Source: Distichodus sexfasciatus
Lineage: Eukaryota > Chordata > Actinopteri > Characiformes > Distichodontidae
Length of the DNA: 64,000 nt
Assembly (NCBI GenBank): GCA_032718565.1
Contig: JAVGVS010000308.1
Coordinates: 256,501 to 320,500 of the forward strand
Direction: 5' to 3'
Position numbers and translations under genes: made by a program. The notes beneath the pieces were generated by a model, which was not told the DNA's origin, made no database searches, and saw nothing but the letters and a program-made list of their open reading frames with translations. The stretch's first letter is position 1; every line of letters begins with the position of its first letter. Of this stretch, positions 44,201-55,350 are shown piece by piece.

Positions 44201-47200
44201 ATGGTATTCGCGGCCCGCAACTTGGTATTCATTTGCCAAATGGATTAAAGTCCAAGAAATTTATCATGGTTGGACACCGCTGCATAAATCTGAGGCCCAA
44301 CCGCATGCACGCCTGAAGGACAGTTAAACATAAGGGCATGCATAAGGTGTTGTGTTGTGCACTATATTATAAAACAAGATTTTAACTATTTTTCATCTAT
44401 ATTAAATACATGCACTTCTGTTAGTACAAAGAACAGATTAACCTCAAGTAATTTTGCACCGTCATAAACCTGTAATAATGTGCTACATTCCACAAAGATA
44501 CTTTCATAATATGACAAATCTCTAGCAGCAATGCCAAGCAGTGCATCCTGCATTTTGTAATTACAAGGACAGTCTGCCTGGAGCATCAGGGTCTTGCTCA
44601 GGGGCCTACTTTTGGTATTAGCATAGAGATGAAGTTGAACTACAATTTCTTAGTCTGTAGGTGACTGTGCTACAGCAAGCCCGCAACCACCCCAAAATTA
44701 GCATAGTACTTTTCCTGCATCAACACCTGTTATCACATTTAATAAAATAAAGATGGAATCTGTTGAAGTGGTTCTCTTAAAGAAAGATTATACTGTTTGC
44801 TTACATTTATTTCAAATCACATGCACAGTCTTATGAGAAATCTCATAGTGTGCATTCATGCCAGCATTAAAAAAGTAAATGACGTCTGCATCAACACATA
44901 ATGATTGTAAATACTTATCACCATGGAATGCAGTTATTAAAGCAGCAAAATGAATATGAAATATAGGGAAGTAAAGTCCCTGTTTAAAAGGCTATACTAT
45001 TATTCAACTAATAAATATAAAAATAATTTAAAAGTCAAATTCAATTCCATGACATAATAAACAAGGATATGTATCCCCAATAAATAATTTTTCTTCCTTG
45101 TTAAATTAGGGATTTTTATATGTGGCAGAAAATTCATCTTGGTATTAAATCAATTGACTAACATTTGCTACACAAATAATAATCTGTCAAAAGAGTGAAA
45201 AGCTTAATGTTCAACCTGACCATGCTGTTCTCATACCAAAATATATCACCTTTTAGAAGTTCTTTATGAATTTAGATTTTTCTACTGTTGACCACAGTAG
45301 TTCTTATCAAATCTGTTCACACCTGTAATCTCCAAGCTGCCACATTCACTCTACATTCTACGCCTTCCAAGCATTTTTCTATTATGTTAATGCAAAACAT
45401 TGTCAATCACAACATCAGTTTTACCCACATAATCTCAGAACGATCTCTGCTTAACTGAAAGCAATCTAGAGCCTTACAGATGCAAAGTGATTTTCTTTGC
45501 ACAATGCAGTACCTAAACTGCTGAATGAATTAATAAATTTTTGTCTGGATTTCTGACACTATAGTAAGAGCACTTCTCAAATAGATTAAACTAGGCCTTC
45601 TAGAACTGAATGCTGTATTTGAAATAGGACTCTCTGACACAGTCACAAATTTGTTTAGATTTTACTTGACCAGACACGATTGCTTTGTTCATTTGGTAGA
45701 TATGCTTCTATACGCGACATTGTAACTTCATCCAAAGCTTGATAATTGGCCCTCTTTTTTCTCAACCAGTACATGTATAAAATTGTATTTGTTATTAGAT
45801 GCTCACGTCTTCCTTGCAGCTCATTATGTAAATGTAGGTTTTCAGTGTCATTAATCATATAATTAACATCGACAAAACTGCTTGCTCTCACTCATAACAT
45901 ATCCAAAGTTCACAACATTCTCGGAATTTATTCTACATTTATTTGATCTGTTCTTGAATTCCTAGTGGTCTATTAGAATGTGCTAAACATCAAATCAAAC
46001 TTAGGAGCTTTTACTTACTACTGGAAACTCACACCTTTTCATAATTTATTAAATAGCTACCTTACTTCATCGTATGGATATTTACTTGGCTTACTAAGGC
46101 AACACAAGTTATAAGAGTACATTAAAATGGTGCATATTTGTATGGCACATCTGATTGGAAGGAGAAGAAATGGTACTTCAAATTGGACGGTACAATCTCT
46201 TTAACTCAAGCCAACAGCACCAACAATATCTGGATGTCTGTTAACAGATGATTACAGGCTGTAAATCACATGTGGACTGAAGTGACAAGCTTCACAATCC
46301 TCCATGACCATACAGTCTCTACATCGTGGCTCTTCAAGTGTCTAGTGAGATGCATATCCAGGAACAGCAGCCCCATCTACTGGCAATCATTTAATAAAAA
46401 CTAAAACCCTGTTTTAATGCCCCTCTTGAGCTGCTGTTTACATTAACTTTATTCAGCTTTACTGTAAAGTGACGTTTATTCCTAGAGTTCTTATAAGATG
46501 ACTTATTCACAAACTTTTCCTCAAGGAAATAGAAGAGATATAAGAGTAAACAAAGGGAAAACAAATCACTTACTCACCGGGGCGGTTGGTGGTGTAACGG
46601 TAGGCTGATCGTCCCGTGATCAGAAGGTCGCAGGTTTGAATCCAGGGCCAATAAAGTTAGTGCTGAGGTACTCATGAGCAAGGTACTGCTCCCCGGGCGC
46701 TTGTTAGCTGCCCACTGCTCCTTCACGGAGGGGTTAAACGCAGAGGTCACATTTGGTTGTGGTGCACTGTGTACTGTGGTTTGTTCACAATGACAAAATA
46801 ATCACTTACTTTCACTTTATACATAAAAAAACTCTTCGTGCTATTCTGCAGAATGTACACATCTGAATACATAATTTTGAAAGTGAAAGTGAGTGATTAT
46901 TTGTCATTGTGAACACACCACAGCACAGCACACAGTGCACCACAACGAAATGTGACCTCTGCATTTGACTGCTAACAAGGGCAGTGCCCGAGGAGCAGTG
47001 CTTGGGGACGGTACTTTGCTCATGAGTACCTCAGTGATACCTCATGAGAATCCTCAGTGGATTCAAACTGGTGACCTTCCGATCACGGTTCCGCCATCAA
47101 CTGCCCCTATTATTATCATCATATTTTAATATGAATATCCACAAACCTACAAATATAATAGAATAAGCAATCTTTTCTCTTCCCAGTGCCTGTAAGCCAT

Positions 47201-49414
47201 TTAGACCATATTTTCTCTATTGCTTTAGGGGGAAATTGCTGCAAAAATTACTTTCAGAGCAAAGATTCCTTGTGAAATAAGAGTGCTCATAATTTCCAGT
47301 AATTCTCCTCTCAGACGGAATGTTCTGCTTTGGATAAGAACTGTGGCATAGGAAAAAGTATCACACGGCCACGACTGACAAAAATGTCCCTCCCCCTGTT
47401 GATCTGTGTGTTTTCCTGTCTGGGCTCCAGGGCCTCTCTGATTTGAGGCGACTGCTCAGCATCCGAACTGCTCTCGCCCCGCTCGCTCCCAGCTACACGC
47501 CTGGCAGAGCGCGATAATGCTGTGGTGACAGGAGCGGGATGTGAGGGCCATACTAACTACAGTGGTGGAGTGACTGCAGTGCAAATCAATGGATACATGC
47601 CAGTTCAAATCTCCGTGCTAGAATCTGCGTGAAAATCTTTGCTCCCTGACTAAAACACTTCAAGCAGACAGCACGGTATTAATCGGCATACAGATTTCAG
47701 CATTTGTTTTATGGTATTAGCGTTAGCTAATGTTGTAGTTTTTAGGTTTGTGGTGGTGCTGAATATGTAGTGGACGGATCACGTTTTAAAATGTAACACA
47801 CTGCCCTCTTGCGGTCTTGGAAAAGGCCTTAGGTTCAAGGTTCACATTTTCAGTACTAACAAACAATGCTAATAATAAATTGGTGATCAGGTGTAGATAG
47901 ATAGCAACAGCTAACCCATTTTTCTACACTATCCCTGCATTTACACATTATGTCATTAGAGCAAAAGATGAAAAGATGCAGCACAACATTAAACTAATAT
48001 CCCCTTCCTGTCAAGACTCATATGTCTGTCAAAAAAGATTGGGAGGAAAAACCCTCATTGTCTTTTTTTCCTCCTCATTGTACATCTTTATGTGCCTTTT
48101 AATTTGTTCGTTCTGTGGCTACGTCGTGCTGAAGTAAGCTGAATCCCTACTTCCGAATCTGAGAACTGCTGATGCAGACTGTCATCTCATTTAGAGCCAG
48201 AAGGCTCCAGACTGACCCGGCTTCAGAGATGTCTCACTCCATTAAATTAAATCAGAATTCAGAGCGCAAGATGAGATTTGCCGTGGTTCAGGGCTGGTTC
48301 GGACTGTTTTCTCAGAGCATCACATCAGATGTGTTCCACTGTAGATCGGGGATGTAACAGGACATCGTACCATGTTTACTTTATCTTGTTTTAAGCATTA
48401 TTTCAAATATGAATGTTCTAAACAATAAAATATGTTTGGTAATGTGAAGTGTTTGGAACCACGCTATTATTATTTTTTAACTGCTTATTTCTCATCTGCA
48501 CTTCCATTCTTTAGACTCCATCATTCGTTCATTATCCAAACCACTCAAGTCTATCCTGGGAACTACGGGCGCAAGGCGAGGAGCAACCCTGACCAGGCGC
48601 CAACAGACCGCACCGCACACACACACACACGCGCACACACACACACTCTCACTCTTATTCAGACCTTACGGGGCCAATTTAGAGTCGCCAATTAACCTAT
48701 ATTGCATGCTTTTAGGTTGTGAGAGGAAACCGGAGCCCCCTGCGGAAACCCACACGAACGCGGGGAGAGCGTGCACACTCCACACAGACAGACCGTACGG
48801 CCGACCCGGGGAGCGAACCCAGGACGTTCTCGCTGAGAGGCGACAGCGCTAACCACTGCTCCTAGCTTCTATCCTCTGCACCAAAAAGACATCTACATTT
48901 GCTAACCTAAACTGCCTGTATCAGGTTTGTGTTTTGTCAGAGTTTTGTGCATTGACTGTTATTATGAAGCTAGAATATACTGCTGTAATTAACTGAAATA
49001 TTATTTACCACTTTTGTAATAAAGCCAAGCATATTGAGGATAATCCCAGCATTTCCTGGTTACACTTTTTGCCTGACTCACATGTCACTCTGCACAAAGG
49101 GGCAAGTTTACTTTGTTAAAAAAAAACACATCACAGCCTCTAGGATAAAGTGTCAGACAGAATGAAGCAGGAAGAGAAATGAATTTGAATGTGGACGAAA
49201 ATCAATGCGGAGTTTAATATACCAAGGAAAACAGAGTGCCTGTCGCTAGTCATAACTCAAACCTCTAATGGCTTTCTCAGCAAACACACACAGAATAATG
49301 GACCCTAATATTCATATAACAGCCATCAAGAAAGCTTATTATTTGTTGACTGAAATGGTAAGAGGTACTGCTATATTGTGATGGCTTAGCAATTGCACAG
49401 AGAGAGGATGAGAC

Positions 49415-49461
<47 letters not shown>

Positions 49462-52400
49462 TGGACTCAGAAAGCTTTTAGGGACTGGGGGGGTCGCTGT
49501 TGGGAAGTGTAGGTGTCAGGTGAGGTCAAGTGGAGGGGGCTGTTGTGACAAGGCTCTAAGTGTCTCCCAAGGCAAATTGCTGCTGCTTGTCAGGGTCGCG
49601 GGAGTTCACAGTGGTCACGGGGCAGAATCCAGCCATGTGAAAATCAGCGTAAGACGTACTGCTCTTCTGTTTCCTCCAAGTCATCATGCCTCTTAACCCT
49701 TTCATGCATGAATTACGAGACAATAAGTCAAAACCTAGGGGTGCTAATCCACTCAAGTGGATGCTGTGCATGAAAGATCCAAACATCCACCACATACAGC
49801 ACCTTGGGCAGATGGTGGTGTAACGGTTAGGGTGTTCGCCCCGTGATCAGAAGGTTATCACTGAGGTACTCATGAGCAAGGTACCGTCCCAACGCCCTGC
49901 TCCCTGGGCGCTGCCCATATTAGCTTTTTTTTGTGAAAATGAGGTGAAACTAGAATTCATTTGCATCAATTTATTTATTTCCATGCCCATACTTCTCTAT
50001 TAACTAAAAAGAGGGAAACAATTTTAACAAACATTGCAATCTGAACAGCCCCCCTTCGTTCCACCACAGCAGCAATCTACCGAGCAGCGGAATGTATTAG
50101 TCTAGCACATGCCGGCTCTCGCTCTCTAACATTCTCCCGCCATCGCTGCCACGTGACATAATAATGAGCTTCTGCATCTCACCGTCTCTCACTGCCAGAA
50201 GCTGACAAGTCAAGGGGAGCTGATTTTCAGCTCAGGAAGCCATTTTGTTTGAGCTTCATATAATGAGACAGATCTGTGAGTCTGAGGCTTGAGGATGGTT
50301 GAGAGTGGGCGTTGCTTGCAGACATAAAAACAAACACACAGAGTGCACAAGCCATGCCAATCCAACGGGGGGGAAAAGTGAATCGGGGGCAGTCTCTCCC
50401 AGTTTAACTGGCACACCCTGTCTTGGCACTCGGCTCTCAGATGCAGCCATTGTGAAACACAAAACACCCTCGGCTTTGTGAGCTTGCCATTTTAGCTCTG
50501 CTTTTCCTCTAATCAGCGGGGCCCATGTGACTTTCTGCATGAAGTAGCAGAGCTCCCGCTGATTCCGAGTGCTTGTGTGCGAGCGGCGAGGCAGCGAGGG
50601 GGCTTTGCATGAGTGTGTGTTGCACCGAGTTGGGAGGGAGAGAGGCATTAGCACAGGCTTTCTATTTTTACCATGTTGTCTCCACGAAGACTGTCAATGC
50701 CTACACATAAAAGAGAGGTTCAAGCCCTTTTATCCAAAAAGCATAGTGGGGCAGGGCGGACTTCGGCACTGCAGAGGGGATCCCGACCGCTCTGGATCAA
50801 TGCTGGGCGAATAAAGTCAGCAGTGCGCCGTTTAAAAAGCTGTGCACTCACCTCCTCGTTATTGCTTAAAGTATGCGTGAGGCCGCCGAGGCCCAGGATA
50901 CATGCACTCCCGCACAGCCCACGTAGGCACAGGAATGTAAACAAACTACACATCAAACAGTGCCATGTGTGAGGAGGAGGAAGAGCGTCGGCCGCCAGGA
51001 CGAGGTTAGAGAGGAGATAGCATCGTATTTCCAGCCGAGGTGAGCATCCCAATCAGCTTTTACGAAGCGCCGTAGCCTTTTATGGAGCATTGCAGGGAGA
51101 GCCCACACAAAAGCGGATCATTTCAACATGAAACAAGCGTCTCTCCCATCCTCTTTCTTCCCCTGCCTCGCTCTGTCTCGCCCCCTCGTTCTCCCCTTCT
51201 CCCTCCTCCCTCCGCCAAAATAGAGAACAATCACTCAGGACACAAGGCTGTGGAAATTTCCATGACCGCACTCATAAAAAATTTACCCTTGTGAACACAA
51301 TCTGCTTGATTTTAAACAAATGTTGTGTGGCAAATGTTGGCTTGTTTGTGCATGGAGTTGCCAGGAAGGCTCTCACGGCTGGGTCTCGTACCAAGATAAG
51401 GATCGCACTCGGCAGCGGCTGAAGAAACTGTTTGCATTGCGTTGATGCCACCAAGACGATCTCTGCATCGGCCCGAACTTGCCTCGATGCCCTGCCATGC
51501 ACATTTCAATCCTTATTTTCTGATCTCAACTCTGTTCTGAAGGCGAAGGGAGACACGTTGTGTGTCTCATTATGTTTGTGGATTCCTCAGAGCTGCTGGC
51601 TGTGTTTAGTCACTGCAGAAAAATGAGGCACTGTGTGACTTCCATACATCAGACATATGGACTTGATTAAAAGCTCATTTGTGGGCTTTCGGGAGGAACA
51701 GGTAGAGCTGACTGATGGAGGAAATGAGCAGGAAACAGTGGTGGACTAAATTTGGTCACTCTGTATGCCATGCACACTTCCACGGCTCTATCAATACACC
51801 TAACAAACTATCACAGATAGAGGTGGAAATTGATAAGATTTGATCAATATCAGTGTCATTGTTGATTCTGCCTAGCAGTCCAATTTCTTATCCATTCTCT
51901 TATCGATTCCTGAATTTTTTGAGTGTGGAAAAAGTAGTTCTACACAGTCTTCTGCACCAAAATCAACCATTTTATTTTTCCCAAAATGATGTCTCCACAA
52001 GACCGTGAACATGGAGACATTCATGAGTTTTTGTTATGCAGAGACATTCTATGGCTTGGTTTATGAAGAACAATAAGGTTAGTGCAGGTGGAAACACTTC
52101 CTTATACATTTGCAATCCATCTGGATACAGAATAAAATTATTTGATAAATGCATTTTTCTATATTTATTTTTTACTCTCTAACATAATAGAATAGAAAAA
52201 AATATTTTCTTATTAATGGAAAATGAAATACTGAAGTTTTGGCAGTTTTTGAGCATTTGGACTCATTTTGGTCTATAACTCATTTTTGATTCATTTCTGC
52301 GAGAGAAGTACATTTTTGTCATGTTCCATATGAGAGCCGCGGCACAATAGCGCTGTGGAAGCGCATCGGGAATAAATAAATATCAAGTAAACGTCTGTAC

Positions 52401-54400
52401 TGTGAGTAGAACGCTGGTTGTTGTTATTTATCAGCTGAAATATGAGTTCTGTCTTTAATAATTGGGACAATTTAACTGAACTAGAACGTTTTAGTGAATG
52501 TTGGACTTCCCTGTGAGAGTCATGCCCGCTAACAAGTGCAGCGAGTGTGGTTACATCGCGAAAAATAACATTTATGCGCCATGATTCTTCTCGTGGTTGA
52601 AGGTCAAGTCGCAGAGAGTGTGACGTAATGAACCGTGACGCAAAACTCAGAGAAAAACGGAAAACGTTGTGCTGCAGTATGAGATAATCGTTAAGAAGAA
52701 TCGATAACGTTGGAGGTGAACAATTCCAATGGAACCGATCAATTGGGTGATCATGGTGGCGCTGCCGCCTCACAGCGAGAAGGTCCTGGGTTCGAGCCCC
52801 TGGTCTGTCATGGGGCCTTTATGTGTGGAGTTTGCATGCTCTCCCCGTGTTTGCGTGGGTTATCTCCAGGTGCTCTGGTTTCCTCCCACAGTCCATAGTT
52901 TAATTGGCGACGCCGTAAGATGTGAATGTGTGTGTGATTGTGTCAGGCTTGTTCCCCGCCTTGTGCCTGTAGGTTCCTGGGATAGGCTCCGGCCCACCCG
53001 CGACCCCAGTCGGTGGTTCAGATAATGAATGGATGAATGACCAATTGGAACAGGTTCTGAGTCGGAACCGGTTTTCGATTCCCAAACCCTAATCACAGAG
53101 CATTTTTTAATGCATCATTCATCAACAGGATTAGGGATTATCTTCCCAACATTGATGCATTTGCAGGCCATTCTTAGTGCCATACTTCCAGAATAAATAC
53201 TGATCCTCACCAAAATGGTCAGTAGGTCACTGGCGATAATCTCTTTAGTACAGTCATGACGGACAACCACTGATCCATTGCCAGGCTGCGTTAAGGGCGT
53301 GCACTTAGGAAGGGAAGTGCTCCTTCCAAAACGTAACTAAAACGCATACCAATATCTCTTCTCAAAGCCCACTCTTGGTGCACCGATAACCCTTATGAAA
53401 TGTAATACTTCCGTTAATCTGATAGAAGTCTTCAAATTGAAACTGCTTGGAAATTCCCCATGTGGATGCGCTGGCTATTAAATCTGAGGGTTCTCTCATC
53501 TTGACTCGGCTGTAATTCGCGCTACATTTGTCTCCCAAAGTGCCACTCCGCATGATTCATGCACTTAGTTGTGACCAATGTCTGTATTATGCACACTACA
53601 GTGGGCAGAGAAGTACTTTGAGGGGATTCTGCCACAGTGTTGTTATTAGTTGACTAACCAATCATTGCAATCCTAAAAAATGCAACGTAGATAAGTACAT
53701 TCTGAATTAAACTACTGAAACAATTCTGAAACACGCTGTCTATTTGAGAGACAGAAAGAGAAAGAGAACAAAAAACTATGTAAATCTCCGTTGAGGCAGA
53801 TGATGAAATATAGTCACAGTTGCCAAACTTTTATCCCAAATAGAAAGTTACTTTTTTGGCCTTTCTGACCTTTTGAGAACTCTGTGTACATGTGCAAACG
53901 GTGCTTGTTCCTTATTGCAGTCAAGTTTGTGAGAAAGGCATGACGTCACGAGGAAAGTGTGCACTCAGCACGTAGTTATAAACCAGTCAGTGAGGCTATT
54001 CAGGTCACAGCAACATTCTCCCTCGGTGCAGGAAGTCTGCGCTCACACACACTCAAAAGTGCTGTGTGCAACTGCTGGAACGCTAAAGTGGAACCACCCG
54101 TCAGCCTTCCAGCGAGTCCAACAAAACACTCAGCACAAGAATGCAATCCCTATCTCCTCAAGCCAGCCACACGGCCCTGAAAAAATACTGCACGACACAG
54201 TTACAGTGCACGACATGCCATGTGATCCTCCTCGTCAAAGCTGTGTGAGCTGTTTTAAATCCACCTTCCACACACACGCATACCACTGTGCAACTCTTGG
54301 CAGAATGTGTGAAGTGAGAGAGAGGCAAGAAGAGAGGAGAGTAGAGAAGAGCAGGGCCATCAGAGCTCTTACCTGGGCAAGCGCAACCTCCAACAGACAT
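35986..54400 (-). CDS. ldb1: LIM-domain-binding protein 1 (CLIM2/NLI), 11 coding exons
   Basis: Nuclear adaptor that dimerises and bridges LIM-homeodomain and LMO factors in enhancer complexes. Eleven exons (listed separately) join in phase to 1242 nt, 413 residues plus stop; the human long form is 411. Order: long-isoform leader MSVGGCACPGCSSKSFKLYS, short-isoform start MLDRDVG, the dimerisation domain (IFELNKRLQNWTE to SNSTLNYLR), KRRKRK nuclear-localisation signal, Ser/Asn-rich linker, and the LIM-interaction domain DVMVVGEPTLMGGEFGDEDE. LDB1 rather than LDB2 from KMSGGST, SFALSSQVP, FDAANGIDDEDSF and SSQESKS. Whether it is the a or b teleost co-orthologue cannot be decided. Adjacent hps6 agrees with human HPS6-LDB1 linkage. 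Confidence 0.97.
36774..36925 (-). CDS. ldb1: ldb1 exon 10: NLS and Ser/Asn linker
   Basis: A-EPARQAPNKRRKRKMSGGS through SPASSFALSSQVP. Acceptor gtctccaacag (upstream ttctaacag gives the wrong frame). The donor is CCT|gtaagc at 36774; a second GT at 36780 (CAG|gtacct) would omit Val-Pro. Confidence 0.95.
37110..37233 (-). CDS. ldb1: ldb1 exon 9
   Basis: LCVILEPMQELMSRHKTYSL then SPRDCLKTCLFQKWQRMVAP-P, essentially identical to human. Acceptor agctttag|CTT, donor CCAG|gtaacg. Confidence 0.97.
38246..38329 (-). CDS. ldb1: ldb1 exon 8
   Basis: AQDPQMLDQLSKNITRCGLS-NSTLNYLR, identical to human. Acceptor gccttaacag, donor CGA|gtaagt. Confidence 0.97.
38736..38858 (-). CDS. ldb1: ldb1 exon 7
   Basis: VCVEGRLYLEFMFDDMMRIK then TWHFSIRQHREVVPRSILAM-H; human has ELIPRS where this has EVVPRS. 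Acceptor accctccag, donor CAT|gtgagt. Confidence 0.97.
39371..39546 (-). mobile_element. ldb1: SINE family A copy, internally shortened
   Basis: Tail TTCATTTATTCAGTCACTCA and head GCGCCACCGTGCCACG, but the middle is shorter than in other copies. Inside the ldb1 intron between exons 6 and 7. Confidence 0.78.
39690..39862 (-). CDS. ldb1: ldb1 exon 6
   Basis: IGRTLIPRYFRSIFEGGATE then LFYVLKHPKESFHSNFVSLD, ending KPMFTQ. Acceptor ctttttgcag, donor CAG|gtactc. Confidence 0.97.
40058..40160 (-). CDS. ldb1: ldb1 exon 5
   Basis: DCDNLWWDAFTTEFFEDDAM then LTITFCLEDGPKRY. Acceptor is a tandem cagcag; using the second CAG keeps the human length (TE-DCDN), the first adds Gln. Donor TATA|gtgaga. Confidence 0.95.
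40771..40846 (-). CDS. ldb1: ldb1 exon 4
   Basis: RHTPYGNQTDYRIFELNKRL-QNWTE, identical to human. Acceptor ctcgttgcag, donor GAG|gtaaac. Confidence 0.97.
40951..40995 (-). CDS. ldb1: ldb1 exon 3
   Basis: PTPMYPPSYMEPGI plus split Gly codons at both ends (human PTPMYPPTYLEPGI). Acceptor cgaattgcag, donor ATAGG|gtgagt. Confidence 0.95.
41082..41184 (-). CDS. ldb1: ldb1 exon 2: contains the short-isoform start codon
   Basis: CSSKSFKLYSPKEPPNGSAF then PPFHPGTMLDRDV. The internal ATG at 41101-41099 is the start of the short LDB1 form. Acceptor tttctgtggcag, donor GTGGG|gtgagc. Confidence 0.95.
41256..41288. repeat. compound (TG)n(TA)n microsatellite
   Basis: Alternating TG then TA units in ldb1 intron 1, about 75 bp upstream of exon 2 on the gene strand. 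Confidence 0.85.
41300..43200. other. ldb1: repeat-poor part of ldb1 intron 1
   Basis: No transposon signature, no coding frame. Candidate ground for conserved regulatory sequence, but conservation cannot be seen from one genome. Confidence 0.35.
43200..44160 (-). promoter_or_regulatory. ldb1: candidate alternative ldb1 promoter region
   Basis: A block with clearly more CpG than the flanking intron. On the minus strand it has TTTATATAGG near 43613-43621 and a strong donor CACGA|gtgagt at 43439 downstream of it, which could end a non-coding first exon feeding exon 2 and the internal short-form ATG. Inference only. Confidence 0.35.
44170..46570. other. ldb1: AT-rich unique intron sequence
   Basis: No repeat family or coding signal recognised in this part of ldb1 intron 1. 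Confidence 0.35.
46579..46818 (+). mobile_element. SINE family B copy, near full length
   Basis: Head GGTGGTGTAACGGTAGGCTG, B box GGTTTGAATCC, tail ACAATGACAAAATAATCACTT. Left arm of an inverted pair in ldb1 intron 1. Confidence 0.87.
46875..47105 (-). mobile_element. SINE family B copy, near full length, inverted
   Basis: Reverse orientation of the copy at 46579, separated by about 55 bp; tails face each other. Confidence 0.87.
47110..48515. other. ldb1: unique ldb1 intron 1 sequence
   Basis: No feature recognised. The 47390-47560 part is more GC-rich. Confidence 0.3.
48520..48865 (-). mobile_element. SINE family A copy
   Basis: Tail ATTCGTTCATTATCCAAACC, an (AC)n expansion inside, and a head ending GACAGCGCTAACCACTGC. 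Confidence 0.82.
49419..49458. repeat. (AG)n microsatellite
   Basis: About 18 uninterrupted AG units in ldb1 intron 1. Confidence 0.92.
49806..49930 (+). mobile_element. SINE family B copy, truncated
   Basis: GGCAGATGGTGGTGTAACGG head, internal deletion over the B box, then ACTCATGAGCAAGGTACC; ends at CCATATTAGC. Confidence 0.75.
49940..51820. other. ldb1: moderately GC-rich unique ldb1 intron 1 sequence
   Basis: Open frames on both strands show no family similarity I recognise, and no repeats are seen. Candidate regulatory ground for ldb1. Confidence 0.3.
51829..53092. mobile_element. hAT-like element with nested SINE A
   Basis: The left part (AGGTGGAAATTGATAAGATT) and right end (AACCGGTTTTCGATTCCCAA) frame a relative of the 11.6-13.1 kb element, sharing TAGAACGCTGGTTGTTG. 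Interrupted at about 52749-53038 by SINE A. Confidence 0.65.
52749..53038 (+). mobile_element. SINE family A copy inside a hAT-like element
   Basis: B box GGGTTCGAGCCCC, tail AATGAATGGATGAATGA. Flanked by GATCAATTGG and GACCAATTGG, a 10-bp duplication with one mismatch. Confidence 0.83.
53100..54370. other. ldb1: ldb1 intron 1, exon 1-proximal unique sequence
   Basis: No repeat or coding signal recognised. A long plus-strand open frame runs over ldb1 exon 1 antisense and is not considered a gene. Confidence 0.35.
54373..54400 (-). CDS. ldb1: ldb1 exon 1: long-isoform start
   Basis: ATG to split Gly: MSVGGCACP-G, matching human MSVGCACPG with one extra Gly. Donor CCCAG|gtaaga joins phase 1 to exon 2 (GC TGT), restoring PGCSSKSF. 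Confidence 0.9.
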
Positions 54401-55319
54401 CTTCTCACATGTTTGGCAGTGCTCGTAACAGAAAGCTGCTGTCGAGTCCACGCGCTGCTAGCATGGGCTTCCTCTGAGGGGCAGAAACAGATGCCGAGGG
54501 GAGGGCAGTCAGGAGGAGGAGGATAGGAGGAGGAGGAGGAGTGCAAAAAAGGGAATAAAACGCAGAAACAAGAGCTCGGCTAGAAGCAGGAAGCAGGAAT
54601 AATGCTGCTGGTAGACTCTGTGCGCCCGGGCTCATTAATATGCAAATTGCAATACTTGTGGGAGGGGAAAATATGAGAGCGAGAGACGAAAAGACAGGAG
54701 AGGAAGTGTGTGCATGCGTGTGAGACAGAGACACTGTGTGTTAGAAAGGGGATGTGTGAAGAGGGGGAGGAGAGAATGTGAACAACCTGCGAGGCGGATT
54801 TTAACAGACATTAAACATATGATGAAGATCTTGTTTCTCGTCTCTCTCTTTGCTATTTTTAAGCTTGTTCTACTAAAAGAGATAAACAGAGAACAGAGTC
54901 GGTCAGAGCCCAGAGGCGCACGGTCATTACCGGCCAGTGGAGTTATGGTGCACACACAGACACACACACACACAGAACTCCCTAGGGTCTGCTGTAGCAT
55001 GCACCCCAGTCAGAGTGAGACATACACTCCATCTTCCCCCCCTTAATGATCTCTCACTCTCTTTTATGCTCTTCACAAAATGCTCCCTCGTTCTCCACCT
55101 CTTTCTAAATTGCAGCTCTCCATTCCTTCACATAAGTCTCTTTGTTTTCCTCATTCTCTCGCTCTCTTCCCTCTCATGCCACGAGCTCTCGTTTATTTGT
55201 GCTGACAAGAGAGAGGTAGTGTTAATGGCTACAGACAGTATCGATTAAAAATGCAAAGCCCACCTGGAGTGCAGGGACACTGGAGACTGCTAGGAGCCTG
55301 GCAGACACAAGCTAATGAG

Positions 55320-55320
<1 letters not shown>

Positions 55321-55350
<30 letters not shown>
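55321..55350. repeat. (AG)n microsatellite
   Basis: About 13 AG units; upstream of ldb1 exon 1. Confidence 0.88.

Noticed and set aside
53957..54526. 189-codon open frame on the plus strand
   Set aside because: It is antisense to ldb1 exon 1, low-complexity toward its end and without recognisable family features.
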